The notes under the pieces are model-generated. The model saw only the letters and a program-made list of their open reading frames with translations, searched no databases and was not told the origin of the DNA. Positions 1 to 10,557 of a stretch of 64,000 nucleotides of DNA are shown in pieces (within the stretch, counting starts at the first letter, position 1; every line of letters begins with the position of its first letter). The stretch covers positions 41,481,001 through 41,545,000 of the forward strand of contig JBAIAC010000004.1 of the NCBI GenBank assembly GCA_037349315.1, written 5' to 3'. Position numbers and translations under genes: made by a program. The stretch comes from Chelydra serpentina. Taxonomy: Eukaryota; Chordata; Testudines; Chelydridae.

Positions 1-59
1 AAACTCAAACAAAGAGTACTAATTAAATGCAATCCAGCTGAGAGGACATTTATATTTGG

Positions 60-345
60 ATACTGCAGGAATTAGTCATTCTTATTTAACATTTTCATTA
101 ATGAACTGGAAGTGAAGATAAACTACAGGTTATCTGTGAATTTCAGTGATGGAAAGTGTAGTGAATATCAGTGATCACAGAGAAAAAATAGAAATGGACC
201 TAGAAAGGTTAGAAATGTGGGCAGAAATTAAAATGGTATTAAGCAAGGAAAAATGGAAACAATACAACTGGAAGAAGGTATCTAAAACACATATCACTAT
301 TGGGAAAGTAACACATAGAATGTACTAATATCAAAAGATACAAAA
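60..345 (+). mobile_element. Very degraded CR1-like LINE fragment (reverse transcriptase C-terminal part)
   Basis: The short reading frame from 146 keeps the pattern 'DREKIEMDLERLEMWAE', which parallels '[15 protein letters not shown]' in the well preserved CR1 copy at 35.3-40.2 kb, just after the FADD box. The bases before it read as a damaged 'NDLE...' segment. A second scrap at about 838-898 resembles the CR1 'RATK...GLE..YEE.LR' stretch. This is an old, broken LINE remnant and not a host gene; the short open frame is a by-product. The call rests on weak protein-pattern similarity only. Confidence 0.4.
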
Positions 346-471
346 GTCATAAAGGAAAGCAGATTTGATCTGAGCTTGTAGTCTGGGATGGTAGAAAGAA
401 AAACTAATGTAACGTCTAGCTGTATGCACAGAGGCATCATGTTGCACAGTAGGGAGGTGATAAGCACTTCT

Positions 472-758
472 TAGGTTTTGTCTACACTGCATCTAGGAGT
501 GAGCCTCCCAGCCCAGGTCCACAGACTTAAGTTAGCTGAGCTTGTGCTAGCATACTGAAAATAGCTGTGTAGACATTGCTTTGATGTTGTGGCTAGGGCT
601 AGAGCTAAGGCTGTCAAGCCCATCCCCTGACTCCAAAGCTTTCCACAGTGTCTACACCCCTATTTTTTGTGCACTAGCACAAGCCCTGCTAATGTGAGTC
701 TGTGGATCTGAACTAGGAGACTCTCTCCCATATTCAGCGTAGACTTACCCCATACGTT
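472..758. mobile_element. Probable non-autonomous DNA transposon (hAT-like MITE)
   Basis: The two ends are imperfect inverted copies: the left end reads GGTTTTGTCTACACTGCA and the right end, on the other strand, reads GGGGTAAGTCTACGCTG. The interior contains repeated 'GCTAGC'-type words and no coding sequence. I could not find a clean 8-bp target duplication, so the class is an inference from the 'GTCTACACTGCA' terminus, shared with similar units at 16150 and 52512. Confidence 0.38.
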
Positions 759-976
759 TCTATGAGAATGAATCTAGAATATTCTGCACTATGTTTTGGC
801 CACCTCAATATCACATACATTTAAAAAATTGGGAGTAATACTAAAAGAGCAACAAAATTATCCAGGGTTGGAAGGATTTAGTTATGAGGAAAAATTAAGA
901 GGTAAGTATGTATAGTATATCTTTGTTCTTCAAGTATGTACCAATATGGATGCCACTGCAGGTGCCCGTGTGCCTA

Positions 977-1151
977 TCATAGAATATCAGGTTGGAAGGG
1001 ACCTTAGGAGGTCATCTAGTCCAACCCCCTGCTCAAAGCAGGACCAATCCCCAATTTTTGCCCCAGATTCCTAAATGGCCCCCTCAAGGATTGAACTCAC
1101 AACCCTGGGTTTAGCAGGCCAATGCTCAAACCACTGAGCTATTCCTCCCCC
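977..1151 (-). mobile_element. Tortoise-type tRNA-derived SINE with CR1-like tail
   Basis: Read on the - strand, the unit starts GGGGGAGGAATAGCTCAGTG, carries tRNA-like A and B boxes (TAGCTCAGTGGTTTGAGC and GGTTGTGAGTTCAATCC), and ends in the CR1-like 3' segment with 'GGTCCCTTCCAACC' and 'ATTCTATGA'. This is the tRNA-head, CR1-tail layout of the tortoise Pol III/SINE, which relies on CR1 enzymes to move. It interrupts the DIRS-like terminus. Just beyond its 5' end lies a short direct repeat (GATCAGATT twice, 1152-1172). Confidence 0.85.
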
Positions 1152-1402
1152 GATCAGATTGTAAGATCAGATTCTTTTGAATATCAGCATCCTTTAAGGC
1201 CACGCATGCACCCAATGTCACCGCATAAAGGACAGACTGGCCATGACACTCACTTAGTTCCCTCTTACTTCAGAAGATGGAACTCAGCAAGTGTCCATGT
1301 CTTTACTTCTTAGAGCTTCAAACTTGTTCTTTTCCACTAAATTAGTGAAGAAATATAGCCTTCACCCTTCCATTTTTTCTTCTTTGATTTGGATGTTAAA
1401 AA

Positions 1403-1448
1403 AGTGTGTGTGTGTGTGTGTGTCTCTCTCTCTCTCTGTATATATGTG

Positions 1449-1481
<33 letters not shown>

Positions 1482-1507
1482 GTGTATATATATATATATA
1501 TATATAA
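1403..1507. repeat. Compound microsatellite (TG)n(TC)n(TA/TG)n
   Basis: A run of TG dinucleotides passes into TC dinucleotides, then into mixed TATA/TGTG runs ending in pure TA. Alternating purine-pyrimidine tracts of this kind are length-variable by slippage. The open frames crossing it on both strands (poly Cys-Val, Ile-Tyr, Thr-His) are artefacts of the repeat. Confidence 0.95.
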
Positions 1508-1555
1508 ATCAGTGAACTTTCTCATGAAAGCCTATTACAAAAAGGAGTGATTTCA

Positions 1556-1957
1556 TTGCTTCATCTGCAAGCCATGGGGGAGGTTCCAGGGAAGAGGCTT
1601 CTACTCCCTAAATTTCCTTATCCCGGAGAAGAAGAGTGTGTTCACTCTATCCTGGACCAGAGGAAACTGAACAAATACATATGCCACCTCAAATTCAGGA
1701 TGGAAATGCTTGCCTCCATCATTCCACCTCAGCAGGCTCAAAACTTGTTCATGGTTCTCAGCTTGCAAGACACATACTTCTATACAACGATCCACTCAGC
1801 TCACAGGAAGTACCTGAGATTCATAATAGGACTAAATCACTACCAGTACAAGATACTGCTATTTGGATTCTCCACAGCACTGAGAATCTTCACAAAAAGA
1901 TTAGTGGTGGTTCAACTCCCAAACTGCCCAGATCTGATTTCACAACACCACAGTTAA
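1556..1957 (+). pseudogene. DIRS-like reverse transcriptase remnant
   Basis: The translation keeps the run 'ILDQRKLNKYI...FRMEMLASII', then 'LQDTYFY...IHSAHRKYLRFI' and 'YQYKILLFGFSTALRIFTK'. These are the fingers and palm landmarks of the DIRS/LTR-type reverse transcriptase family, including the position of the first catalytic aspartate ('LQDTYF' for the usual 'LKDAYF'). The catalytic YxDD box itself is lost; the frame ends at 1957 shortly after the FGxSTA segment. No intact start or full-length frame exists, so this is a relic. Confidence 0.65.
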
Positions 1958-2367
1958 GTACTTCAGACCCAAAGTCCCTACATCTAACACTGTTAAGTAC
2001 TGTGGACAGATACTGCTCTAAATAAGTCCAGGAGATCCTGATGTAGAGCAGCAAGACATCTATCAAAAAGGCTTATTTGTTAAAATGGAAGAGGTTCTTA
2101 ATATGGGCAGTTGAATATGACCTGGACCCTATGCAGGCTTCAGTACCATAGCTCCTTGACTACTTGCTGCATCTGAAACATTCCAGCCTTTTGTTCAGCT
2201 CCATTAAGGTCCACCTTGCATTGATCTTGGTGTGCTATCTGACTGCAGTCATGCTTGGCTTCTCCCATCCAGTGGTTTTTAAGTTCCTCAAAGATTTGTA
2301 ATGTACTTAGCCACTTATCAGAGAACCTACTCTTGCTAGGAACCTCAACATTGTGCTCTAGAGACTA

Positions 2368-2960
2368 ATGGGGCCTCCCTTTGAGCCTCTTTCAGAATGC
2401 TCCTTACATCATCTCATTCTGAAGATCATTTTCCTTGTTGCTATCAGTTCAGCCAGGAGAGAGAGTGAGCACCAAGCACTCATGGCTGGCCCTCCCAACA
2501 TGCCATTTCATAAACACAACATGTTGGTGCCAAAACCTCACTTCACATTCAATCCCAAGGTGGTCTTAGAAATTCTGTCTGAATCAATTAACTTGCCTGT
2601 CATCTTCCCAAAGCTCCCGGCTAATTTATGACAGAAGAAGATACATACACTAGACATTTCCACTATGCTAGTTTACTACATTGACAGGACCAAGCTGTTC
2701 AAACTGTCTTCTAAGGCTGGGCTATCATAGTGAATTTCCAAATGGGTAACACAATGCATCTCAAGCACAGTTCCAAACATCAGTGTTCATTTCACCAGAG
2801 CTCAAGCAACATCTTCCAGATTCTGGAACTTGCCAATTTCTGAGACACACAAGGTGATGTGGAATAACCCACTGACTTTTGTCAAACATTATTCATTGAA
2901 CTTAGCTGCCAGGACAGATGCCAAGTTTGAGAGAGCAGTACTACAACCTCTGTTCAGCTG
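2368..2960 (+). pseudogene. DIRS-like tyrosine recombinase remnant
   Basis: The frame from 2368 reads 'PFEPLSECSLHHLILKIIFLVAISSARRESEHQALM', matching the same region of copy C ('VPFEPLVTCSLLHMSMKVTFLVTITSAR'), where the conserved Arg of the recombinase lies in the 'SAR(R/K)xSE' motif. Downstream, a damaged C-terminus ends near 2960 with a pattern like 'RAVLQPLFS'. DIRS elements integrate through such a recombinase rather than through a DDE integrase. Stops and frameshifts separate the pieces. Confidence 0.55.
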
Positions 2961-2962
2961 AT

Positions 2963-3148
2963 GGGGGAGGGATAGTTCAGTGGTTTGAGCATTGGCCTAC
3001 TAAACCCAGGGTTTTGAGTTCAATCCTTGAGGGGGACCATTGAGGGATCTGGGGCAAAAAATTGGGGATTGGTCCTGCTTTGAGCAGGGGGTTGAACTAG
3101 ATGACCTCCTGAGGTCCCTTCCAACCCTGATATTCTATGATTCTATGA
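2963..3148 (+). mobile_element. Tortoise-type tRNA-derived SINE with CR1-like tail
   Basis: Complete unit starting GGGGGAGGGATAGTTCAGTG and ending TATTCTATGATTCTATGA. The box A region has TAGTTCAGTGGTTTGAGC and box B has GGTTTTGAGTTCAATCC, each with point changes from the other copies. The tail after 'GGTCCTGCTTTGAGCAGG' matches the CR1 3' end. It lies exactly at the C-terminal end of the DIRS-like recombinase of copy A. Confidence 0.88.
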
Positions 3149-3189
3149 ATGCATCTGATACTCCTCATCTCAAGTGCAGGGGGCTCCCT

Positions 3190-4125
3190 TGTATCTAGTA
3201 GTGAGTTTCAGGTATCATGGTCTGTATCTAAAAAGTGTTATGCGATATATCATTGGAAAACAAATGACACACTAGTGATTAACATAATTGTGAAATGTGT
3301 GTATTAATATTATATGTTGAGTTATCTACATTCTCTGATATTATGTTTTAAAATCTGTATTTGAACAAAATAGAGAACAAGTCTGCCCAAGTCTTCAGTA
3401 CAAATGAAGCAGAGTTGAGCAGTGACAATGAGATTGCAATTTATATATGCGGTAAATAAAATTATCAAAACTCACAAGATAGTTGGGGAGTTAGTTTGTC
3501 CAGATCATAAAGGACTATGTATTTGCTTGTCTGACCAGCTTAGTCCTCAGGCAAAGATAACAAAGGCATATTTACATGCAAGGTAAACAAAGTCATCATG
3601 AGAACAAGTGGGGAAAGATGATCTTTTAACAGTCTTGCTAGGTGATGGAGACAGCACTGCCAGGAAGCCTGCCTGCCTATTGAAGCAATGTCAATGAATT
3701 TTAATCGAGATGGTTTTCAAAGGTTTACTGGACTATAAAGGGAGGGGCAGAGAATTCCTAAGTTATTCATCACTTGAAGTACTACATAGATCGTAGAAAG
3801 ATGGGTCCTTCAACCAGGGGGGATGATGTCTCTGGAAATTGATTTTAGGTGATAAACCGGCTTAGGCAAAGATTGTAACTGGCTGAAATTAAGTTTTATT
3901 CTTAGAATACCTTTTTTTGTTTGTAACCCTTTCTAATATTTATTCCTTCTACTTGGTATCACTTAACCTATTCATATTGTTTAATAAAAATGTTTTACTT
4001 TTTACTATAAACCAATCCAGTGCTTTGATTAAGAGTGTTTAACTCCAGTAAAGTGGTAAGCTGTAGATGTACTATTTATTTAAAGGGGTCAGCAAACTTA
4101 ATAACTTCTCTATGTGTACTAGGAG
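3190..4125 (+). mobile_element. Unclassified interspersed repeat, possibly LTR-derived
   Basis: No coding sequence is visible. The stretch contains an AATAAA signal at 3983 followed by a T-rich run, and it lies between two DIRS-like copies. The sequence has the feel of a retroviral-type LTR (regulatory U3, poly(A) signal, downstream R/U5-like part), but I cannot define TG...CA ends or a target duplication. The class remains open. Confidence 0.3.
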
Positions 4126-4134
4126 AGGCCTAGT

Positions 4135-4555
4135 TATGTGCTCAATGGACATGTCCTTAGATTCTTGGCCTCCCTGTGCTTGCCTCCCTCCAAGCTCCTG
4201 CCTTGCTTCAGCCCTGCTCCAGACTAGACCCTGACCTGCACCTATTCTTGTTCTAGTCCTATCCCAGCCTCATTCCTGCCTATGAACCAGCCCTGCTCCT
4301 GCTTCTCTGACTCCAGTTCTGACCCTCTGCTCTGATTCCTCCCACTGACTCTATCTCGACCCTTGATGTGGCATTCAGACTCTGACTACGGTTCTGCTCC
4401 TCTGCCCTGGTTCCTCATTCTGACTGTGTCTTGACCCTTAACTCTGGCATTTGGACTCTTACTCCAGTTCTGACCTTTGGTTCTGATTCCTGATCCTGAC
4501 TCCTGCTCTGACCACTAGGTCTGACTGCCTAAGACCCAGTCTCCTGACAGTTGTA
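4135..4555. repeat. Degenerate pyrimidine-rich tandem repeat
   Basis: Words such as 'GACTCTGACT', 'CCAGTTCTGACC', 'CTGATTCCT' and 'CTTGACCCTTA' recur every few dozen bases with substitutions and small indels, giving an imperfect minisatellite. There is no open frame of note. It directly precedes DIRS-like copy B. Confidence 0.5.
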
Positions 4556-4559
4556 CTCT

Positions 4560-6320
4560 TTGCTCCTGTATGACAACATGGAGTTGCTCAAAGACAAAAT
4601 AAAGAAGACCAACTGGTGGCCAAGACAGCCTTAGAGAGCATCATGAGTCCAGGTATTGGGTATCCTGAGAGAAGTACAAGCCACAATTGAGGACTTGCCT
4701 TTTGAAGGTGCAGAACTATTTAGAGAGTGTTCAGATAATGTTTTCTGCTTGTTAAATTACTCAAAAGACCCCCTGTGCTCGTCCTCAACCTCAGTTAAGA
4801 CAACAGATGCCATCCTACCATCCCAGGCAACCTGAGTACTACACCAAGAAAAGAGTGAGGTATATCAAAGGGTGACAATCTTCTTCCACCTTGGCAATGT
4901 ACCCCCCTCCTATAACACATTAGCACATTTGACTGGAATGTGTGGAGCCACATCAGATCCTGTTCAGAAGCCACCTCGTCCCACTCGGTGTGGTCTGTCA
5001 TGCCATCAGGCAGATGCATGCTAGAGATCATTGCTTATGGTTACCCACATCCAGTTACCCACCTTCTTTGTCTCTCTTCCGAGACACTTCTTAGGAGAGC
5101 CTGTTACAAATAGAAGTGTCTTCAAGGCATTACCTAGGAGCCATAGATAAGGTTCCACAGGAAACTTCCAGCATATTCTCATTCTGAGGAAAAAAGAGGG
5201 TCTTTGTTTTGTCCTAGACCTGAGAAGACTCAACAAATACATATTCCATCTCAGGTTTAGAATGGTAATGCTTGCCTCCATCATTGTCTCTTTCTACGCT
5301 CTCGACTTTGAGGATGTGTACTTCCATATGGTAATCCATCCAACCCACAGAAATTATAGTGAACCCAACCATTCTCAATGCAGGATACTGCACTTTAGAC
5401 TTTCCCTAGCGTTGTGAGAGTATTCACAAGTTCCTTCTAGTAGTGGCAGCACATTTAAGGAGACAGCCTTTCAATATGTTCTTTTCCTATTCTCCCAACT
5501 AGGACTTCCTGAGAACTACAAGAAATTATCCCTCATACCATCACAGATGATAGAGTTTATCAGAGCTATGATTGACACCTGATTGACAAGAGCTTACCTC
5601 CCAGAGGACAGACTCCACTTTCTCCAGTTGATGACGAATTGCCTGAAGTCAAATCCATTTACTATGATGCCATACTTGTTTGGGACTCTTAGGCCACATA
5701 CTGGTGTGTATGATGCTGCTTGCCAGATTTCAGCTATGGCTGAGGTTCACATATTACCTATCCAGACATCACATGAACAAAAGAGGCACAACCCTGCTTC
5801 AAGTGTTGTGAGAGCTTGCTTGGTATGTTCAGCCAGTGAAGGTATGAAAAGGCATGCCATTCTCGATCCCCTATCTGATTATGACACTTGTCACAGATGC
5901 TTCAGGGACAGATTGGAGTTCCCATCTGAACCACATGCAGATGTGAGGAACTTGTTCTCAGACCTAAAACTAAAATATGAACATCTTGAAGTGAGGGCCA
6001 TCATGCTAGCCTATATAGCATTCTTCCCTTTTCTGCAGAACCCACAGTGCAAGTCATGACAGGAAACACATCTGCAATGCACTATATAAACAAGCAAGGA
6101 GATGCTTGATCATCCCCTCTCTGCCAGGAAGCCATCAGGCTCTGGTTGTAGTGTCATCTACACAGGATAACATCATTAGCTGTACACCTCCCAGGGTCAG
6201 CAGTGACCTAATAGACTACTTGAGCAGCCATGAGTTAACCAGCCATGAATGGTTGCTCCAGAAGTCCATCACAGAGCAGATATTCTGTCAATGGGGACTG
6301 TTGTATTTAATTTAGGTGGA
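4560..6320 (+). mobile_element. Degraded DIRS-like retroelement copy B (gag end, RT, RNase H)
   Basis: The three frames together spell damaged DIRS landmarks in the expected order: a gag-like end (4560-4950); an RT region around 5130-5470 with 'RLNKYI..RFRMVMLASIIVS' and a later 'FRLSLAL' segment; then 5583-6059, whose start 'RAYLPEDRLHFLQLMTNCLKS' resembles the segment after the RT in DIRS elements; and an RNase H start around 6075-6130 with 'AMHYINKQGD'. Numerous stops and frameshifts show it is dead. The longest open frame (5583-6059) is part of this relic and not a host gene. Confidence 0.55.
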
Positions 6321-6769
6321 TTAAATGGGCTAAATGTGTTAACATAACTCAGTCACTGTCCAACATTAAACGGTGTTAAACAAGGTTTGGGATTTGATAT
6401 ACAGAGACCTCAGCCTGCTTAGCACCTTGGCAAACACACCATTTTATTTTATTAAAGATAGAGAAAAGAAGGAAAAACAGTTACGTCATTTAAAATGTAA
6501 AATATTAAGGCTTCCATTTTAACAACATCTCTCATTCCCTTTATCTGGAGAGTGTTTTTAGAAGGAAACCCCCCTTATTTGACAGTTTCTTAGATGGTAT
6601 CAAAGAGGGTCATAACTGTCCTTTTGGGGAAGATAGAAGAAGTTAGGTAAGATGAGCTGTTGTTGTTGCTGGTGGTGTTAAAGTTTGATCCAGTTTCATC
6701 CCAGCTTTTTGGAATCCTCAGCAACATGGGTTTTTAATTTCAAGTGCTGAGGGAAGGAGGGAATACGCT
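6321..6769 (+). other. Upstream SGCG intron or flank without recognised features
   Basis: Between DIRS copy B and the DIRS-type terminus at 6770 I see only AT-rich sequence, with no splice-bounded open frame, no clear repeat ends and no RNA gene. Confidence 0.5.
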
Positions 6770-6960
6770 GCCCTTTATGCTCTTACATGGGAGCACGAGG
6801 AGGCACAGGGCACCTGCAGCATCTGCCAGGGCCATGCTATTAAAAAAAACAAACCTCTGCTCTCATGTGCATTAGGCTCACATGCACCTGCAGCGGGATC
6901 CACAACGACAATAACATGTTGAAGAACCACAGTTATTGTAAGGTAAGTAACCAAGGTACA
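6770..6960 (+). mobile_element. DIRS-like terminal fragment
   Basis: The stretch ends with TTGAAGAACCACAGTTATTGTAAGGTAAGTAACC, closely matching the right terminus of copy F (CTTGAAGAACAACAGTTATTGTAGGTAAGTTACC at about 61520) and of the 27.9-28.4 kb copy. It is an isolated terminus and may be the far end of copy B. Confidence 0.5.
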
Positions 6961-7465
6961 TAGATATACATACAGGAATGTGCATGTGTGTGCGCGCACA
7001 CACGCACATGCAGATTATAGTCTTAACACAAAATTACCTACATTTCAAGTATAAATAAATGAACTGATATTTTTGTTAAAAAAACAAAAAGATCACCACA
7101 AGACAATTTAGGTCCACTAAAGGCAGTACGGGGCTATTTCTGTACCTATCAGTACATGTTTTAAGGTAGACAGTGAGGGGCTCCTACCAAAGGACTTCAT
7201 AAATTGCATGGAATAGGTGATTTTTATATTAAACCTGCCAAAATGTAAAGATTGTGATTGTTCCCAAAAACTTTTTGTATTTAAAATGGAGAGTTGGGTG
7301 GGTGAGAAGGAAACTGAGAACTGTAAGGTGCTTTTAATGAAATTTACCAAGGATCTAATGGAATAAAAAGCAAAGTGAAACATGTATATTCTAAACATAG
7401 AATATGTTTTAAAATTGCTACCGCATCACTGCAATTTTTTTCTTTCTGCCCCTTTGCATACATAT

Positions 7466-8836
7466 TGTAGCCCATAAGGCTAGCTTACCTTTATTATATT
7501 CTGCCTTTATTATAGTCAGCAGTAATGCAAGGAACCTACAAGCCTGTATCCTATAAGACATTAGCTTCAGCAAGTTAGCATAAGGACTTGAGGCCTATGA
7601 AGTTTGACACAGATAAATGGCCCAACGGTAACCCCTAAGTTTTGGGTAACAGGAAATAGAGTGTAAGGGGGAATTTTGTCTATGATGACATCAGCCAACC
7701 ATAGAAACATGAGATAACACCAACACCCCATACGAATAAGTAAGAGGTGAGAAAACACTACTAAATATGCATTAGACATAGTGGCATCAGTGTAACATAT
7801 TATAAAAGTTGTATTCCAGCCTGTGGGCTTCGGGAGAGAGTTGCCAGAATGATAGCCACTGGTGATGAGGAGGTAGATCAGAGGTGGGCAAACTACAGCC
7901 TGCGGGCCACATCCGGCCCACAGGACCCTCCTGCCCAGCCCGGGAGGCTAGTCCCTGGTCACTCCCCTACTGTTCCTCCCTCCCCCGCAGCCTCAGCGCG
8001 CCACGCCGCCAGCGCAATGCTCTAGGCGGCGGGGCTGGGAAATCCTGGGGCAGTGCAGCTGCAGAGCCCGGCTTGACCCAGTGCTCTGTGCTGCGCAGTG
8101 GCGGCAGCGTGGCCCGGCTCCAGCCGGGTGCTGCCAGCCACCCGTGCTCCAGGCAGCGCGGTAAGAGGATAAGGAACAGGGGGGGTTGGATAGAGGGCAG
8201 GGGAATTCGGGGTGGTGGTCAGGGGGCGGGGGTTCCAGGAGTGGTCAGGGGACAGGGAGCAGGGGAGGGAGTGGATTGGGCAGGGATCCTGGGGGAGGGG
8301 GGGGGCATCAGGAATGAGAGGAGGGGTTGGATGGGGTGGCAGGGGGCAGTCAGGGGTGGGAGTTCCAGGGGCGGTCAGGGAGTGGAGTGGATGGGTCAGG
8401 TGTCCGGGGGGGGGGGGGTGTTGGATGGGGCAGGAGTCCCGAGGGCGGCGGATAGGAGGTGGGGGCTGGGCCACGACCCCCTCCCCTAGCCGGCCCCCCA
8501 TACAATTTCCGAAACCCGATGCGGTCCTCAGGCCAAAAAATTTGCCTGGCCCTGAGGTAGATGATGGTGATGAGGAAGAGAATTGCTAAAATTTGAGGTT
8601 GTTCTGCAAGGGATGGTGTGAGTATGGATGTTCAGATGTACTTTCTGTATTATCTTTATCTACCTTACTGAGTTGGAGTGTTTGTAGCTTTGCTAAATAT
8701 ATTAATAAATTATTGTAAATATAGACGAGTTCCTGAAGTGTGCGTTTTGCCACTATGCACATCAGGGTTCCTAACTATATAGTAATTTTAATAATACTGG
8801 GCCTGATATTGGGACAAGAACCTAACAACCCTCAAA
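7466..8836 (+). mobile_element. Solo-LTR-like element interrupted by a hAT element
   Basis: The left end TGTAGCCCATAAGGCTAGCTTA recurs at 52982, where the next ~200 bases are clearly related ('GCAAGGAACCTACA', 'AAGCAAGTTAGCATAA'). An AATAAA occurs near 8702, followed by a T/G-containing segment, and the sequence ends in a CA-rich stretch near 8836. Starting TG, a poly(A) signal in the distal third and no coding capacity fit a solo LTR of an endogenous retrovirus-like element. A 676-bp hAT element (7879-8554) splits it. I could not fix the right end or a target duplication, so the boundary is approximate. Confidence 0.5.
7879..8554. mobile_element. Non-autonomous hAT transposon with 8-bp target duplication
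   Basis: The element starts CAGAGGTGGGCAAACTAC and ends AATTTGCCTGGCCCTG, giving inverted ends of hAT type. It is flanked by perfect 8-bp direct repeats AGGTAGAT (7871-7878 and 8555-8562), the duplication length typical of hAT transposases. The interior is GC-rich and holds G-rich runs such as 'GGGGGGGGGG' near 8407. The long open frames on both strands (Gly/Arg-rich or Pro-rich) come from this composition and encode nothing recognisable. Confidence 0.85.
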
Positions 8837-9689
8837 GTGATAACTGGGAGTTATTAAGTTATTAATATAATTAATTCATAATTTATAGATTAGGCTATGG
8901 TAATAATTTTTTTTATTTCTAGTAGAAATTATTAGAGTTAAATATGCGTACTAAAAGAGGACAATGACCTTTTGTTTGTAGAAAATTGTGGTGATGTGTG
9001 AGGTTTAAGTACTAAAATGTATTTTTTATCAAGTACATTGGAAACAACATTGGAAACAACAATAATAACAGACCCCAGAAATCAGTAGCATTATGATATG
9101 AAAGTTAATATTAGAAATTTGTGTCAACTGACATTAGGAAAAGAGAAATGAATGAATGAAGCAAAGGTGAATCCTTTTTATATAGACAATCTACAGTACA
9201 TTGTAACAACGTATTTATGAGTTGTTTTTCTCCACTGTAGTGCTTTGAACCTTGGATCAAACTGGATTATTCTTCTCCTCTGTTTGTCTTTACTCCTTAG
9301 AATGTTAACTAGTAAATATAAAGAAAATCCTGTTATGTTGAATCCTAATACTAATAGTTAATCAAAATATACTCCCCCTCTGAAAGATGGCAGTAAGTGC
9401 TGAAATTGGTTTACTGTTGTCAATTTCAAGCTATGTAACAGCTGGTCCTACTATTATTAACCAGCACTGTTGATTGACTGATTTCCCAGTGGGTAGTTAA
9501 AGATACAGAAGCATGTTGTTAAACATTGGCCTGCTTCTTGATATCTAGAAATCTGATTTTAATTTATCAATTGTTTTACCTTCTGATTTGTAACAATGTT
9601 ACTTCTCTAATTTAGTTGACATGGTTTTGAATATAATAAATAAGAGTTCATGATTTTAAAATGAATGTCTGTGTTAAATTGCATGGTGT
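8837..9689 (+). other. AT-rich non-coding stretch, no recognised features
   Basis: No open frame, repeat boundary or RNA gene stands out. The sequence is AT-rich, with duplicated words such as 'TTGGAAACAACA' twice at about 9037-9062. Confidence 0.5.
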
Positions 9690-9813
9690 GATCAGCGATG
9701 GAAACCCAGCTTCACATCAATCTCCTGGAGCTCCAAGCAGTATACAATGTGTGCAGACACTTCCGTTCATACAGAATGAGTAAATCTGCATACTAACCAA
9801 CAACATAGCATGC

Positions 9814-10422
9814 ATGTTCTATATCAATCGCCAAGGAGGAGCTCGCTCCCATTCACTCTGCACTGAGGCCATAAAATTATGGAATTGGTGCATTCACCAT
9901 AACATAAACATCTTGGCATCTTACCTCTCGGGGTGCCGGAACACGATGGCAGACACGCCAAGCAGACATTTCTCCCAGAAGCACAAATGGGAAATATACA
10001 ACAGTGTCCTCCAATCAATATTCCAGGAATGGGAGTTTCTATCGGTAGACCTGTTTGCATCAGCAACAAACCACAAGTGCCCACTCTTCTGCTCCAGGGC
10101 AGGACTAGCATCAAAATCTTTAGGGGATGCGTTTCTCGTCTCATGGGATATAGCACTCATGTACACATTCCCACAGATCCCTCTAATCTCCCGAGTCATT
10201 CACAAGATACGCACAGACAGGGTGCATATCATATTGATTGTTCCAATGTGGCCCAGACAGACTTGGTTCCCTTACCTGATGTGCTTGACAGTGTGTGCCC
10301 CACAGGTTCTTCCTTTGTGGGTGGATCTCCTCTCACAGAACAGAGGCCGGACTCTCCACCCAAATCCGGAGAAACTTCACTTCAAAGCATGGCTCCTACA
10401 TGGTTCTAACACAATGAAGTAG
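9814..10422 (+). pseudogene. DIRS-like RNase H/methylase-region remnant
   Basis: One open frame of 202 residues reads 'FYINRQGGARSHSLCTEAIKLWNWCIHHNINILASYLSGCRNTMADTPSR' in consecutive segments, then 'WEFLSVDLFASATNHKCPLFCSR' and 'DAFLVSWDIALMYTFPQIPLI', then 'ILIVPMWPRQTWFP'. These are hallmarks of the RNase H end of DIRS1-type pol: the 'N.ADxxSR' aspartate, the 'DLFAT' motif and the 'P.WP.Q.WFP' motif. The frame is open but lacks the upstream RT, and it stops before the nested CR1. Confidence 0.7.
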
Positions 10423-10557
10423 CCTGCTCAGAACGAGTGAAACGTATTATTCAATAGCAGGAGACCAACCATTTGCAATACTTATCTCCAAAAATGGAAG
10501 AGATTCTCACTATAGTGCCAATAAAAAGTTAACTGCAGTCATGGTGCCTCTACCAGT

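Larger units (their letters stand above)
899..3180 (+). mobile_element. Degraded DIRS-like retroelement copy A
   Basis: The copy begins with a terminus of the type GAGGTAAGTATG...TTCTTCAAG, resembling the 'AAGGTGAGTAAC...CTTCAAGA' ends of the other DIRS-like copies in this window. It then shows a reverse-transcriptase remnant (1556-1957) and a tyrosine-recombinase remnant (about 2368-2960), in the order expected for DIRS elements. A SINE interrupts the left terminus at 977-1151 and another sits at the recombinase C-terminus at 2963. Most of the RNase H/methylase part is missing. Many stops and frameshifts make it non-functional. Confidence 0.6.

Noticed and set aside
1291..1525. Cys/Val- and Tyr/Ile-rich open frames
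   Set aside because: Pure by-products of the TG/TC/TA microsatellite.
4795..5284. - strand open frames of 78-87 codons
   Set aside because: They are antisense to a decayed DIRS-like gag/RT region on the + strand and show no pattern of their own.
7884..8589. Long overlapping open frames on both strands, Gly/Arg-rich and Pro-rich
   Set aside because: They lie inside a hAT element with exact 8-bp duplications and reflect GC-rich low-complexity sequence. No domain, start context or splice sites support a gene.
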